Assembly (NCBI RefSeq): GCF_001649575.2
Contig: NC_051448.1
Coordinates: forward strand, 16,349,711-16,413,710
Length of the DNA stretch: 64,000 nucleotides
Source: Kryptolebias marmoratus
Lineage: Eukaryota > Chordata > Actinopteri > Cyprinodontiformes > Rivulidae
Direction: 5' to 3'
Within the stretch, counting starts at the first letter, position 1. Each line of letters opens with the position of its first letter. The notes beneath the pieces were generated by a model. That model was not told the origin of the DNA and searched no databases. It worked only from the letters and a program-made list of their open reading frames with translations. Position numbers and translations under genes: made by a program. Shown here piece after piece: positions 53,894-64,000 of the stretch.

Positions 53894-54820
53894 CAGTGGT
53901 GGCTGACCAATAGGGGGCGCGAGGGCGCCGCCCCACCACTCGCATTACCTTGAATAATACGTAATTTTTTTTAAATAAAAATGAAATAATAAAATAAAAA
54001 TATATGTATATATATTTGTAGTTGTGTAAGATAAATATTTTATAGTCAATGATAAGTAAAGTTGTTTCGTTCTTGGACATTATATGGTTAGTGGCGTATT
54101 TCCGCCCCGGGGCGCAAAAATCTTTGTCCATAGACTCTCGTTAAATGTTGGACATGCGCAGTAGCTCCTCTTTAATACAAGAGATAGGACGGTTCAGGGC
54201 GCACCTCTCCTGCACCCAGAGCTGCTGAATGCAGCTGTGTTTGCATTTCACCGCCTCCCGCCGCCGGAGCGCGAGGCTCCCGCCACGGGCTGACGTCACA
54301 TCCGTCTGTCAGAAAGTTCGCCTGATTGAAAAGTCGAGCCGCGGGTGTGTTGCCTTTTATTCAAAGACAGCAATAAGTTCATTACGTGACTAAGTTACAT
54401 ACAAAAGGTAATAAATAAGTTCAAAGTTATTAAAATTTATGCTAAAAACTGTTCAAATGTTTGGTTTTGAATTCTAATCGGAGTGAGACATCCGATCTTC
54501 GTTATAGTGTACGTGCAGAATACGTGATGTAGTGAGTGCTCGCACCATAAAACAAGCTTTGACGTATTTTCTCCGGTAAAGTTTTGAAAAATAAGGGAGA
54601 AAACAGGTCTTATGAACGCTAAATGTGTCCTACAGGCTTGTGCCTTGGGAGACCTCCGTCTTTGGAAGTATCGGTGTGTTCAGGAAGCACTTATGCATTT
54701 ATATGTACATTCTAATGTTGCTTTTGTTGTTTTCATTCATGTAAATACACTGGTGTGATACCTTAGTGTATGTTTTGGACTTATAGCCCCCCCTGGAGAA
54801 AACTCCACCAGCCGCCACCG
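53894..54820. mobile_element. hAT-like non-autonomous transposon (927 bp)
   Basis: The left end is CAGTGGTGGCTGACC. The right end, read inverted, is CGGTGGCGGCTGGTG. They match at 10 of the first 12 bases. The element is flanked by a perfect 8-bp duplication, GTTTGAGG. The left part has an AT-rich tract with TATATATA-like runs (53,995-54,020). The middle (54,190-54,340) is strongly GC-rich and CpG-dense with a TGACGTCA site (CRE-like, 54,291-54,298). No transposase frame remains, so it was mobilised by a copy elsewhere. The intact duplication suggests a relatively recent insertion in the atad2b intron. Confidence 0.88.
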
Positions 54821-54828
54821 GTTTGAGG
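54821..54828 (+). repeat. Target-site duplication, right copy (GTTTGAGG)
   Basis: Identical to 53,886-53,893. Confidence 0.9.
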
Positions 54829-57460
54829 ACTGTTGGACGAGATGAACTGGCTACGATTGAAAGCCCACTCCGCAGAGCAGTCTGAAATATTAAACACCTA
54901 AATAAAATAAATAAAAACACGACAAGACCACTGGAATGGCACACACAGAAATACATTTCACTGAGGACACTTGAGGCAAATTCCATCTTCAACTTTGTCT
55001 AAGTACTGCTCGGGCTGCTGTGTTGCCGTGGTAATGGTTATCAAATATTAAATATGCATGCCTGGCTGCTGTCTTTTCGGACACCTTTTGTTGCTACAGT
55101 CGGGCTGTTATTTACTGCAGTTTTAGAGCAGACTGGTTGTTGTTTACAACATATACTGTAGGCAGGTCTTAGGGCAAAAACTGCAGAACTGGCAGCCAGA
55201 TGAAGGAAATATAAAAAGGGTTTTAGCTTGAAGCTGCAGGGCTCAGGCTGGCGCTTAAATACCCTCACCTCCCCCGGCCTGTTAGCGGTATAAAGTTGGC
55301 CCCGCAGCGCTCCGTCTCTCTCTGGTACGGCTGACTGATGACCTTTAAGTCAAGATGCTATTCGTTTAAAGCTCAAGAAAAAAAAGCTTAGCATGAAACT
55401 AGTTTTATGTCCCAAAAAGACCATTAATATGTAATTGGTGAAATGTCCAGCATCGGTACACTCAGCGTTCTGTCATCTATTTATGACAAAGGTCTCAAAT
55501 GGCTCAGGAGGACCCATCTCGTTTGAACCCTTTTAATCTACTCCCACTTAAGTTACTGATTTCCCCCAAATCAGTTTCTACAACTTCTGTGTCAGATTAA
55601 TGTGGAAACTGCCAATTGTATCGTTTCTGGACAAAATGTGTTTTTTTCCTTTTTTTTTTTTCTTTTTAAAACAATCTGCTGACAGATTCAACAATAGCAG
55701 AATGAGCTGCTTTCTAACGTTCTTCAGACTTACAAAACAAGTTAAGATTTTTTTTTTTAAATGAAGGTCCTTTTTTGTGTAATTGTTCGCCAGTGATAGT
55801 ACATCAAGAAGTCTCAAAAGACGCCACAGCTTTGAACATTCTCACAAGCTGAGACACAAAGTGGACTTGTTTAATTCATTTTCGGAGTGCACATTTTTGA
55901 CACCTTAACTGATTGTGAAGTCAAAGCTTGTACACTTTATAACCCACCTACTACAGAAACAGACAAAGTATGTTCAGGGACAATTTAACGCTGAGCTCTT
56001 GATGATTGGAGAATAAAGCAGCAATCAAAAATGCTACAAAAAGCTGAGAATTGGGTAACTTTTGCAAACTTCAGCTAACGTAATGAGTATGCTCGGCTCT
56101 GGCACTGCACAGATTCAGGTTAAAGGTCCAAGGCTCGTATCAAGTCCTTAATTGCTTTCTAAGACATGGTAGGAATATGCGACCATGCTCTGGGCAATAC
56201 AAATTGCAATTTGTAGATAAAAGCGTAGTTGGGGTGTTTCTGTGCACCGGGCAAACACGGTCCCTGTGGCTTTAACTGCAAGCGGGTTGCAGTTCACTCC
56301 ATCCGCTGAAAGGTCAGCTCCTCTGAAGAAAAAGAGGGGGAAGTAAGGGAGACAAATGTACAAACACGCTTCATTTCACTCAGCTCGACAATTTAGACAC
56401 AAATACCACGCGCTGCAACAGACTGCAACATTAAGTGGAGAGAGCTGCCGCCGCTGTATCCGACACGAGCTCTCCGTGCGTCGGTGCGTGCGCGTTTCTG
56501 CACTCTCGGGGGAGTTACAAAAGGATGACCTGCTGTGGAGTCAAGCTGCCTGTTGGAAACGCAGGCAAACAAAACACGTGCCAGATGAGCTGACATTTCT
56601 GCTCTCCAAACACCAATTTAGGCTGGCAGCATGAGACGAACTCAGACACGCGCCCTCCCTCCCTCCACCAGCGGGGCCTGTCGACAGGCGGCACCACCTG
56701 GCTGACTGCTCGGTCTCTCTCTTTGCCGCTTCCACCTCTCTCTGACATGCTGACAGCCGGCTCTGGCTACCAGCTCCACGCCGCCATTCCCAACCCCCCC
56801 TGTCTGCGCTGACAGCCTACAGCAGCAGCAGGAGATGACCAGATGGCATTCTGGGAAACTGTACAACAGCCACCTCTGTACGGAAAACTATCAAAAGGAA
56901 TTAGGAATGAAAAGAAAAAAAGAATCATCTAAATTAAGAATCTGTTTTTGTGGATTTATTGTAGCAGGAAGTTTTGTTTGTTTTTTTAATCAATTTGTGT
57001 TTTACCGTCTTCACGCCGTGTGCCACAGAACGATTTTAGGATGCAGAGGGAATCTGACTTCCCAAATAACATGAGCGGTGTATGGATCTCTAATGAATTG
57101 TCACCATGTTTGTTTCCATCACAAAAACACAAAACTCTGCCTTCTCCTATTTCACCTTCTTCTGCATCAATAAGGCCACTGAAACAGAAAAATCCAGACT
57201 ATATTGATGCCATCTCTGCCATGCTTCCCTTCCAGGAAAGATCTCTATCCTGGTTCTGTCAGGATCTCAAAGTCTGCCAAACTTTTTTTTTTGTTTCAGC
57301 CCTTCTCGGTGTGTATAGTCGTCTGTATCGAAGCTCCCAATAGAGAGACGCATCTTCTCAGATATCATCTGCCTTCCTCGACTTTTCGTGGAGCCCGGAA
57401 GGTAAAAAACAAAGCTGCATATCAAATAACGTTGTGAAACTCAGCCCAAGTTATTTCCCA

Positions 57461-57480
57461 CAAAAAAAAAAAAAAAAAAA
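57461..57480. repeat. Poly-A run
   Basis: Approximately 18-20 A residues. It could be the tail of an old retroposon, but no body is recognisable to its left. Confidence 0.6.
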
Positions 57481-57984
57481 GAAAACTATACCTGGCAATT
57501 GTACCTTAATAAATAAGTGCAATAAATCTGAAGTCTCACTTCTGTGTCTTAAAACTCTAAATCTCCTCGCTGGTTAGAAAACGAGGCATTTTGGGAGTTG
57601 TGTGATTAAAGAGATAAACTGGAATTACATAACAGCGGTGCAATAACTATAAACCAATTAGGCTGCTGATTATCATCCTGACTAATAATTATAATTCAAA
57701 ATTGTTTATTACTTATACACCTACAGGATATTAAAAAGCCTGTTGTATTTATTAGCATGAGACCCAACATGTTTTGAGTATTCAATGTTTATAATAATGG
57801 AAGGGAAAAAAAACACAATGCCTCAAATAAAAAGTTTATTTTAAAAGTTTGCATTTGATACTTCTTGCGTTATTTGACCTGTAGGAAGCTGTGTCTGCCC
57901 TAACAGTGGCGATAAAGCAGTTTTTCTGGTGCTTGTAGAAGTCTTTTCTTACAAAACAATGGTCTTAATTTAGTTTCCATTCAG

Positions 57985-58265
57985 TGAAAATCTTTTTTTT
58001 AACCCCTGACACTCATCTCCATCCACTCCACCCTGCCTGCACTCCTTCACCTCTCTTGTTTGAACCCAAGAACTTTAGACTCATCCACTTCCAGCACTAC
58101 TTCTCTGTCACACCTGTCTCCCTCTCATTCACTCCTCCTTTCTCCACAGCATCCCTCCACCTCTCCAGGCTCTCTTCCACTTGCTCTCTGCTCTCACTAC
58201 GGATCACAGTTTGCAAACATTGCAGTTGATGGGGACTCCTGCCTGATCTTATCCGTCACCCTAAC
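57985..58265 (-). pseudogene. LINE reverse transcriptase fragment
   Basis: On the minus strand, TDKIRQESPSTAMFA lines up with the sequence preceding the catalytic FADD of fish RTE-type reverse transcriptases. It is followed by the arginine-rich SEREQVEESLERW-type helix encoded by the complement of CACCTCTCCAGGCTCTCTTC. Here the FADD motif is altered to FANCD by mutation and a frameshift, and a stop follows. This catalytic centre is destroyed, so the copy is dead. Only about 280 bp of the domain is present. Confidence 0.7.
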
Positions 58266-59094
58266 AACAATATATGTAGATGTGAAGAAGAGCATAAAAT
58301 AATGTTAGTTTTTCTACAGTCTGTAGAAAGACTGGACCATTAACTCGTACTAACGGCTGCTAGGTACAGACTACAACTAAACCTTTAGATCAAAAAGAAC
58401 AATACTAAAAACAAAAACAGACATCGTCAAATTTAATCCACAAGTCATTAGGAAGTTTTTAGTTGGATTTACTTCATTAGATGAGCGTGCCAGTGGTCCT
58501 TCGCTGATTTCCTTTAATCATTTTTCAAGTATCACTCTGCAGCTGTCTTCCTGTTCAAATATTGTCTCTTCTGGTTCCAGTAGGACCAAAAAAGGCAACA
58601 GCCAGATGCCATCAGGCTTCAAAACAGCAGTCCACAAACAACTGCGTGGCTCCGTCCGTCATTTATGTCTAAGACATTCTGCAGGGACTTCAAGACAAAC
58701 TTTCAGAAGGTCTGTCCATAGCCCACCTCCTTGTCTTCTATCTGACCCATGTGCAGTCTGATGAGCTGTGCTAATTAATGATCAACAAAAAGTAAAGGCA
58801 GACAACTCTGCTGTGAACGCAGCCTTTTCAGTGTGGCCTCTATGCTACAATATTTGGATGAGTAAGAAGTTAAAAATGTTACAGAATATAGAGAAGGCCT
58901 ATTAATCCAAACATGGATGGCTATATTACAAGGGTACCCATTAATTAAGTACAAATATGTTCTTTATCTGATGTTAAATAAACGTAGAGTTTTGTCATAT
59001 TAGATTTTAAAATGCACATCATGCCATCAGCCTAATTTCAATCTTCTGCACTGCCTGTTGAAGCACTCATAATCAGCCAACTATTTGGCTTTGA

Positions 59095-60105
59095 TTACAC
59101 AGAACTGTGCAAAGGTTTGAAACCACCCTCGTCCATTCCTTTTTTAATACTTTGTTTCCAAGCTGTCAAACCTTCTTATAATCTTTGAAAATGGTTCCCT
59201 GAAGGCTTTCTGAAGGTCTTTCAGAGTTCATTTCATTTTCTGCCCAGTCCTTCTTTTTGACCATGACAGAATATTGTCAGGAAAAGTGAACAAGTGGAAG
59301 ACAAAAGAAGTGTTGGGCTTTAAAAAACAAAACAGTTTAAAACAGGTTGACATGTCTGAAAGTCATATCTTTAATTAAAATAAAATAAAAAGGTTTAGCA
59401 AAGACCTGATAGGTTCATCCTCCTTTGGTTGTCCATCTAATGGATGTCACATTTTCAGCTAATAGCTCTTTGGGAATCACCTTGTTGAAGCTAAAATACT
59501 ATTTTATGTGAGACACTGTTTTCTTTGGTGTATTTTAGGGATTCAACAAAAGAAAAGGAGACAAATAGGTTTTGTGGCAGGGCTGCTAGTCTAAAGATTC
59601 AATTTAACATTGATTTTCTTGCCTTGTTGTCTCATAAGTGTTGATACATACTAGTCCATACTTGAAGTTTAGAGCCTTTTTAAGCCTGAATGATAAATAA
59701 GTTTGAGTCAAATTGCTTAAACAAAAACATTCCTCTGAAAACGGTCAGGTTCGAGACAGAAAATGGATGAAAAAAGCAGCTTAAGTCAAAAAAAAAAAAG
59801 TTGGTAAGGCTTTCCAAAAGTACTGCTATTTTGATTAGATTATCCTATGTTTCATTTAATTATACATGATTCATTTAGAATACATGATTGTTGTATTTTT
59901 TTTTTTTGTGTTTCATTCTGTTTTTGTTTCTGTTGTATAGCGCTTTGGATCGCCCTGTTGCTGAAAAGTGCTATATAAATAAATCTCACTTCACTTCACT
60001 ATTGATCAAGATCAGCTTAAAAGATTACCAAAAAAATAAAGTTTGGCTGCCTGGTAGGAAAATATAAAGAAATGAGGGATAACTCAAGACTTTTACATGG
60101 TGCAT
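59095..60105. mobile_element. Non-autonomous inverted-repeat element, copy at 59.1 kb
   Basis: The left arm (CAGAACTGTGCAAAGGTTTG, then CCAAGCTGTCAAACC, then GGCTTTCTGAAGGTCTTTC) and the right arm (GATCAAGATCAGCTTAAAAG, then TGGCTGCCTGGTAGGAAAAT, then GATAACTCAAGACTTTTACA) are inverse copies. The interior shares CTCTTTGGGAATCACCTTGTT with the copy at 17.0 kb. It is interrupted by the LINE tail at 59,900-60,000, giving a clear order of insertion. Confidence 0.7.
59900..60000 (+). repeat. L2/CR1-type LINE 3' tail
   Basis: The sequence TTGTATAGCGCTTTGGATCG, then CTGAAAAGTGCTATATAAAT and the terminal CACTTCACTTCACT microsatellite match the conserved 3' end used by L2/CR1-clade LINEs and their SINE partners in fish. 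It is inserted into the element at 59.1 kb. Only the tail is present. Confidence 0.8.
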
Positions 60106-60192
60106 TATTGTTATTTTACCTATCAAAAAAAACATCTTTTAGAATAAAACATTTTGAAGCTGATAAATACAAAATACATTTCCCGTGCTGAC

Positions 60193-60321
60193 CTCCAGTA
60201 GCCGGGTCTTGTCATACTCCCTGCGGTGCTGGTAGACACACTGGCTGAGAAAGGAGTAGAGTCTCTCCAGCTGCTCCACGCTGTAGCCCTCGCTCTTTTT
60301 TACCACCATGTCCAGAAGAGC
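60193..60321 (-). CDS. atad2b: atad2b penultimate exon: C-terminal helical region
   Basis: This exon is 129 nt (43 codons) and in phase 0 at both ends. On the minus strand CTTCTCCCACAG is followed by GCTCTTCTGGAC, and the donor is CTGGAG|GTCAGC. It reads ALLDMVVKKSEGYSVEQLE, RLYSFLSQCVYQHRR and EYDKTRLLE. The YSVEQLERLYSFLSQCVYQHR run is diagnostic of the C-terminal tail of ATAD2/ATAD2B (from memory). These are nuclear AAA+ ATPases with a bromodomain that bind acetylated histones on chromatin. Convergent position next to klhl29 favours ATAD2B, since the human genes KLHL29 and ATAD2B are neighbours in this arrangement. The rest of the gene (AAA+ and bromodomain exons) is to the right of the window. 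Confidence 0.92.
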
Positions 60322-60824
60322 CTGTGGGAGAAGATACCAATAAAACTGATTTGAATAACACGTTACAGCTCGATTCACCTCTAAAAACACCTTAGGAATG
60401 CATCTCGTGCATTACTGCTGCGTGAATATCGACTCGGACCTAAAAAGGCAGACGCACGTTGCTGTGTGGCCCCGTCAGGCAGGCGGGCGGGCAAAGCACT
60501 GTGGCGGCTGTTTGGAGATGCAGCGTTTAGAGGTCAGGTATATTCAAAAGCAATTAAGATCAGAGTGACAGCTAATTAAAGCTAATCATAATTAGAACCA
60601 AGTTTACATTTCACTGCTACTTTAATTAAAACGTTCTGAACAGTCCAAGGCCCCTTTAATTGACCTGTTCTTCACATTTTACCCAAACCAAAGTCAGGGG
60701 CTGTGTGCGCATTTATTCAAACACGGGATTCATCAGAATGCATGAGCTGAGACTGCAAAGGCGCAATAATTAATGTTATCATCCCCGGCACGAGGCAAAC
60801 AGAGAAACCTCAACAGCAACAAAA

Positions 60825-60854
60825 TGTGTGTGTGTGTGCGTGTGTGTGTGTGTG
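60825..60854. repeat. GT microsatellite
   Basis: About fifteen GT units with one CG interruption. Confidence 0.9.
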
Positions 60855-61627
60855 AGGCAAAGAAAGAGACAGTGACCATGTGTTTAACACAAAATCAAGG
60901 CAATACTGTGATTAATAAGACACGGATGTTTCTCAGAGCCTTTCATCAATGAACATGTGAGAGGTAATTACAGAGAACAGAAGAAAAATTGCAGAGGCAA
61001 AAAGGTTAGCAGTGCATTAATCACCGAACTTCATCTGACAGTGATTTCTGGTTAAATAACGGCTTGATTAAAGTCAAAATATGAATCTACATCAAGAAAA
61101 ACTTTACTCCCCTGCTGGCTGGAAATTTGCCTTTACAAACAAGACTTGTGTTTTACTTCTCAGATCTAACCTTCTTATCAAAATCTAATCCATGACTGCA
61201 CCATTTCCACGACTACCAAGAAGCTTATGTTGGTGTAGATTCTCAATCAGCCAGGTCATGGTTAACCCATAAAAGTGAATCCAAGGCAACTGGACTTCTT
61301 TTATGAACCTTGAAGACATTTTTTTTCTTAACCCATAACTGAATGGTTGTATGCGAGCTCAACACCTCACAAAATGAAACACCAAGCAGTTTATCAACTT
61401 GAAACTTCGCACATTTGAATTAAAAATGATGAAATCAGAATATTACAGGGTTTTTTATTGTCTTTTTTGTTATGTTAGAAAATCCTCTTACCATACCAGT
61501 TTACAACACCAGACTCAGCTGCCATTGCCCTTGGCAACTCCTAAGGCAACAAATGTTTTTTTAAAGAACAGGATAAGCGATTCAATTATCTGTATAAACA
61601 GTTTTAAGATTTGTATGTTTATCAGAT

Positions 61628-62533
61628 CAGTGATTCTCACACTTTTAATAATGAGTACCACCTCAGAAGATACTATGCTCTCCATGTATCACCATTATGA
61701 CTGACCTAAAAACAAATATTTATTTGTAACATAAATAAGCAAAGTGACCAGTCTACTTGAAGGCTTCACTGACCATGAAACCGAACCTGCTTCTTCATCC
61801 TGACCTGGACTCTTAGAGACATACACCAAGGCCTGATCAACCTCTGCTAAGCCTTCCTCAGGTGAAAGCTTTACCAAAAATGAAAGACGCCAATTGCTAA
61901 ATACACCTAATTTAAACCACTTTTACATTTTCACTCCTGAACGAAACAACAACTAAAAAAGCTCTTGATTGCCATGTGTCAGCCTATACCTTCCATTTTA
62001 ACTCCTGCTCCAAACTGTTTCTGCCATTGGACTGATTCAGGGAGAGCAAATAGGATATGAAAACCAACTAATCCTGGCTGAAGGGTGAGGTTTAAGATAT
62101 GATGGTTGCTGCATTCAGTGCTGAGAACTGCACCACACACACTGCGGTCTTGGCTTTTCATCCAAACATACTATTTACCTTAACATGAATCAAACTTCCT
62201 AAATATTTTGATCTTTTTATATTTTTTTTGTTGCTAGCAGGTCATATAGAGACTTAGTGGTGTCTGTTAGTGCTTACTTGAACAATGCTAACAGTGGTTC
62301 TTAAATCATTCTCTGCTGCGGTTTTCTTTGTGATCGTTTCCATTTAGAACCAAGATGATAAATACTTTGTTTAAACCGCTCATCTTTTTGGCCAACTTTG
62401 CTTTTTAGCTTTACATCACAGTTCAGCTGATGACAAATCATTAGCTAGTAATTTAACCTGTAAATAGCTGGTTCTAAATTTTCTTCTGAGTGCTACTAGA
62501 GGGATCCTGAGTACCACAGTTTGAGAGCCACGG
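61628..62533. mobile_element. Probable second hAT-like element (906 bp)
   Basis: The left end is CAGTGATTCTCACACTTTTA followed by ATGAGTACCACCTCAGAAGA. The right end is GAGTGCTACTAGAGGGATCC, TGAGTACCACAGTTTGAGAG and CCACGG, whose inverse CCGTGGCTCTCAAACTGTGG resembles the left end. The inner GAGTACCACC/TGGTACTC-type text follows a fish hAT MITE I recall. The flanking 8-bp sequences (TATCAGAT and TAAAAGCA) agree at only about 4 positions, so the duplication is decayed or the ends are off by a few bases. No transposase frame is seen. Confidence 0.6.
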
Positions 62534-62864
62534 TAAAAGCAAATTACAGCACAATTTATACACAGTGAGTGCTGAAGAAGGAGAAAATCTTTGAACCCCC
62601 TCCCCCCCATCACTGGAAACAAGTTTCATTTTCAGAACTTCTTCCATTTGACTTCCATTTTAAATTTATCATATTGAGCTCAATATCCTGGAAACACGAC
62701 TGAGCAAATAATACCTTTCAAACATTCACACTTCCATAATTTAATCTGGCAGCAGTATAGGATTCACTGATGATAAGGCTTTGACATAAAAACCTCCACT
62801 TGGCCAATCTAATAACTTGAAGTCCCTTGACAAATATAGTACATGCAGAAACGCATGCACACAG

Positions 62865-62884
62865 ACACACACACACACACACAC
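62865..62884. repeat. CA microsatellite
   Basis: Ten CA units. Confidence 0.9.
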
Positions 62885-63769
62885 AAAAAAACTAATACTC
62901 AGAATTATTGCGAAGTAATGATCACCATCCCGGTTACGAACATAAAGTGCAGTCAGCCTCTCCATTCTGAGAATATTTAATCTGTGTCTTTTTTGTGCTT
63001 CAACATCAAGGATTTCTCAGGTTCCATGATTTTATTGCAGCCATGAAAACTTAAAAAAAAAATAAAAAGAGACAAATGGAGCACATCACAGTGAGGTGCC
63101 AATTTTAACGACTCATGAATAAAAGCTCTAATTAGCATCATTGCAATTTGGCCCACATGTATGAAAACGAAAGGCCCTTCAAGCCTTCGTGCAATAACTG
63201 CTGCATTTCTTTCCATTTTTTATTACATCGTCCTTTAAGAGCATTAATGCAATCTTAACCATGAGTCAAAACTGATGTATAACAAAGCCCTTCCTCACCT
63301 TATCCTCAATCCCATTTTAACGCTCCTGAACAACAACCTTTGCTTTTAGTGTTATTCCTTTTCATTCCCTTGTACCCATTTTTCTTTTCGTTCTTCTCCC
63401 AATCCCCTCCTTTTCATTCTCTCCTCTCATGAAGCTGATTGCGGCGGTTTACTCCCTGGCCATTGTTGGTTTGATCAGGATGTCAGCGTCAGTGTGTGGT
63501 AAATGGTGTGAGAGTGTGTCTTACACAGGCTCAGTGACTGAGCGAGCTCACAGCACACAAAAGGGCTGTAATCCCTTGCGTTAAAGACTACAACTGACAT
63601 GGGCCATTTAACCTCGGCCCTCTAAACTCCCTGCTCCATCGCCCCCTTTCCCGTCACTTTCTTTATTTACATCTCTATCCACGAGCATCTTAAGACCAAA
63701 GATAAAGCGTGTGGGATGGATGTGCTTTTGAAAAATAAAATATTTTACAATTTCACATTAAGACAGGGG

Positions 63770-64000
63770 TAAGCGGGACTTCCGCTTCCGGCATGACCCA
63801 GTAAAGACGTTTGCGGACTGCGCTCCGACGGAGATAACTCTTAATTTGCCTGCTGTAAGAAAATAAATCCACCTAAGAATCCAGGAAACAATATCATAAT
63901 GACTTCGACACAAAAGACTACAAGAAGAGAACTGAAGACGGGGAAAAACGAGGAGATGAAGATGACACAAAAGCAGCTAACGCTAGATGCTAGCTTAGCT
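63770..64000 (+). mobile_element. Possible LINE 5' end with ORF1 start
   Basis: A GC-rich leader, GCGGGACTTCCGCTTCCGGC, begins near 63,774. An ATG at 63,899-63,901 then opens a frame that runs to the window edge. It starts MTSTQKTTRRELKTGKNEE and is rich in K, T and E, like the disordered N-terminus of some fish L1-type ORF1 proteins. A poorly conserved N-terminus gives little to match, so this could also be a cellular exon. The plus orientation is opposite to atad2b, which fits an intronic insertion. Confidence 0.35.

Larger units (their letters stand above)
52563..60192 (-). other. atad2b: atad2b intron (7.6 kb)
   Basis: On the minus strand it runs from GTCAGC just after 60,193 to the CACAG acceptor at 52,563. 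It holds a hAT-like element (53,894-54,820), a LINE reverse transcriptase fragment (57,985-58,265), an inverted-repeat element (59,095-60,105) and a LINE tail (59,900-60,000). Repeat-poor stretches at 55.0-57.4 kb include a GC-rich block (56,420-56,830) whose opposing frames (56,356-56,866) lack domain features. I do not call a gene there. Confidence 0.65.
60322..64000 (-). other. atad2b: Part of the upstream atad2b intron
   Basis: The intron continues past the window edge. It holds a GT repeat (60,825-60,854), a hAT-like element (61,628-62,533), a CA repeat (62,865-62,884) and a possible LINE start (63,770-64,000). I find no additional atad2b exon. The region 60.7-61.1 kb has homeodomain-type words (GCGCAATAATTAATGTTATC) and no repeats. 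Confidence 0.6.

Noticed and set aside
56356..56866. GC-rich block with frames of 60-90 codons on both strands, considered as an exon or promoter CpG island
   Set aside because: Frames conflict, no domain is visible, and CpG density is moderate. No transcription start support is available from sequence alone.

Overview
This window is vertebrate genomic DNA, almost certainly from a teleost fish. Coding exons are short and flanked by GT/AG splice sites. Introns run from 3 to 26 kb. The non-coding DNA is full of decayed fish-type transposons (Tc1-like, hAT, TTAA-flanked MITEs, LINE tails) and CA/GT and CAA/GTT microsatellites. There are no operons, CRISPR arrays, tRNAs or rRNAs that I can support.

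Only two genes are visible, and they converge tail to tail. The left three quarters (1-~49,160, + strand) is the 3' part of a Kelch-like gene that I identify as klhl29. Five exons encode the last ~295 residues, which form most of the C-terminal Kelch propeller and end ...KKYIQSG-stop at 47,979. The BTB/BACK exons lie upstream, outside the window. All exon junctions keep phase across four introns (3.0, 26.3, 14.1 and 3.1 kb). The right quarter (- strand) carries the last two coding exons of an ATAD2-family gene, called atad2b because human ATAD2B is the convergent neighbour of KLHL29. One is a 43-codon exon (60,193-60,321). The other is a 13-residue terminal exon (52,521-52,562), separated from it by a 7.6 kb intron. 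The two 3' UTRs appear to meet near 49.1-49.3 kb.

The rest is intronic. The most informative structures are: (1) a 927-bp non-autonomous hAT-like element (53,894-54,820) bounded by a perfect 8-bp target-site duplication; (2) a family of inverted-repeat elements with TTAA at most readable ends, at about 10.5, 14.3, 33.4 and 42.3 kb, with single arms at 7.2 and 47.4 kb; (3) a ~300-bp repeat found about ten times in both orientations, partly head-to-tail; (4) a second inverted-repeat element, at 17.0 and 59.1 kb, with a left arm at 31.4 kb; (5) three decayed Tc1-like transposases of different types; (6) a degenerate GCTAAAAG-type minisatellite at 19.6-20.1 kb; and (7) several low-repeat AT-rich blocks that could be conserved regulatory elements of klhl29.

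I found no new multi-gene biological system here. The value of the window lies in the two gene ends, their junction and the mobile-element record.
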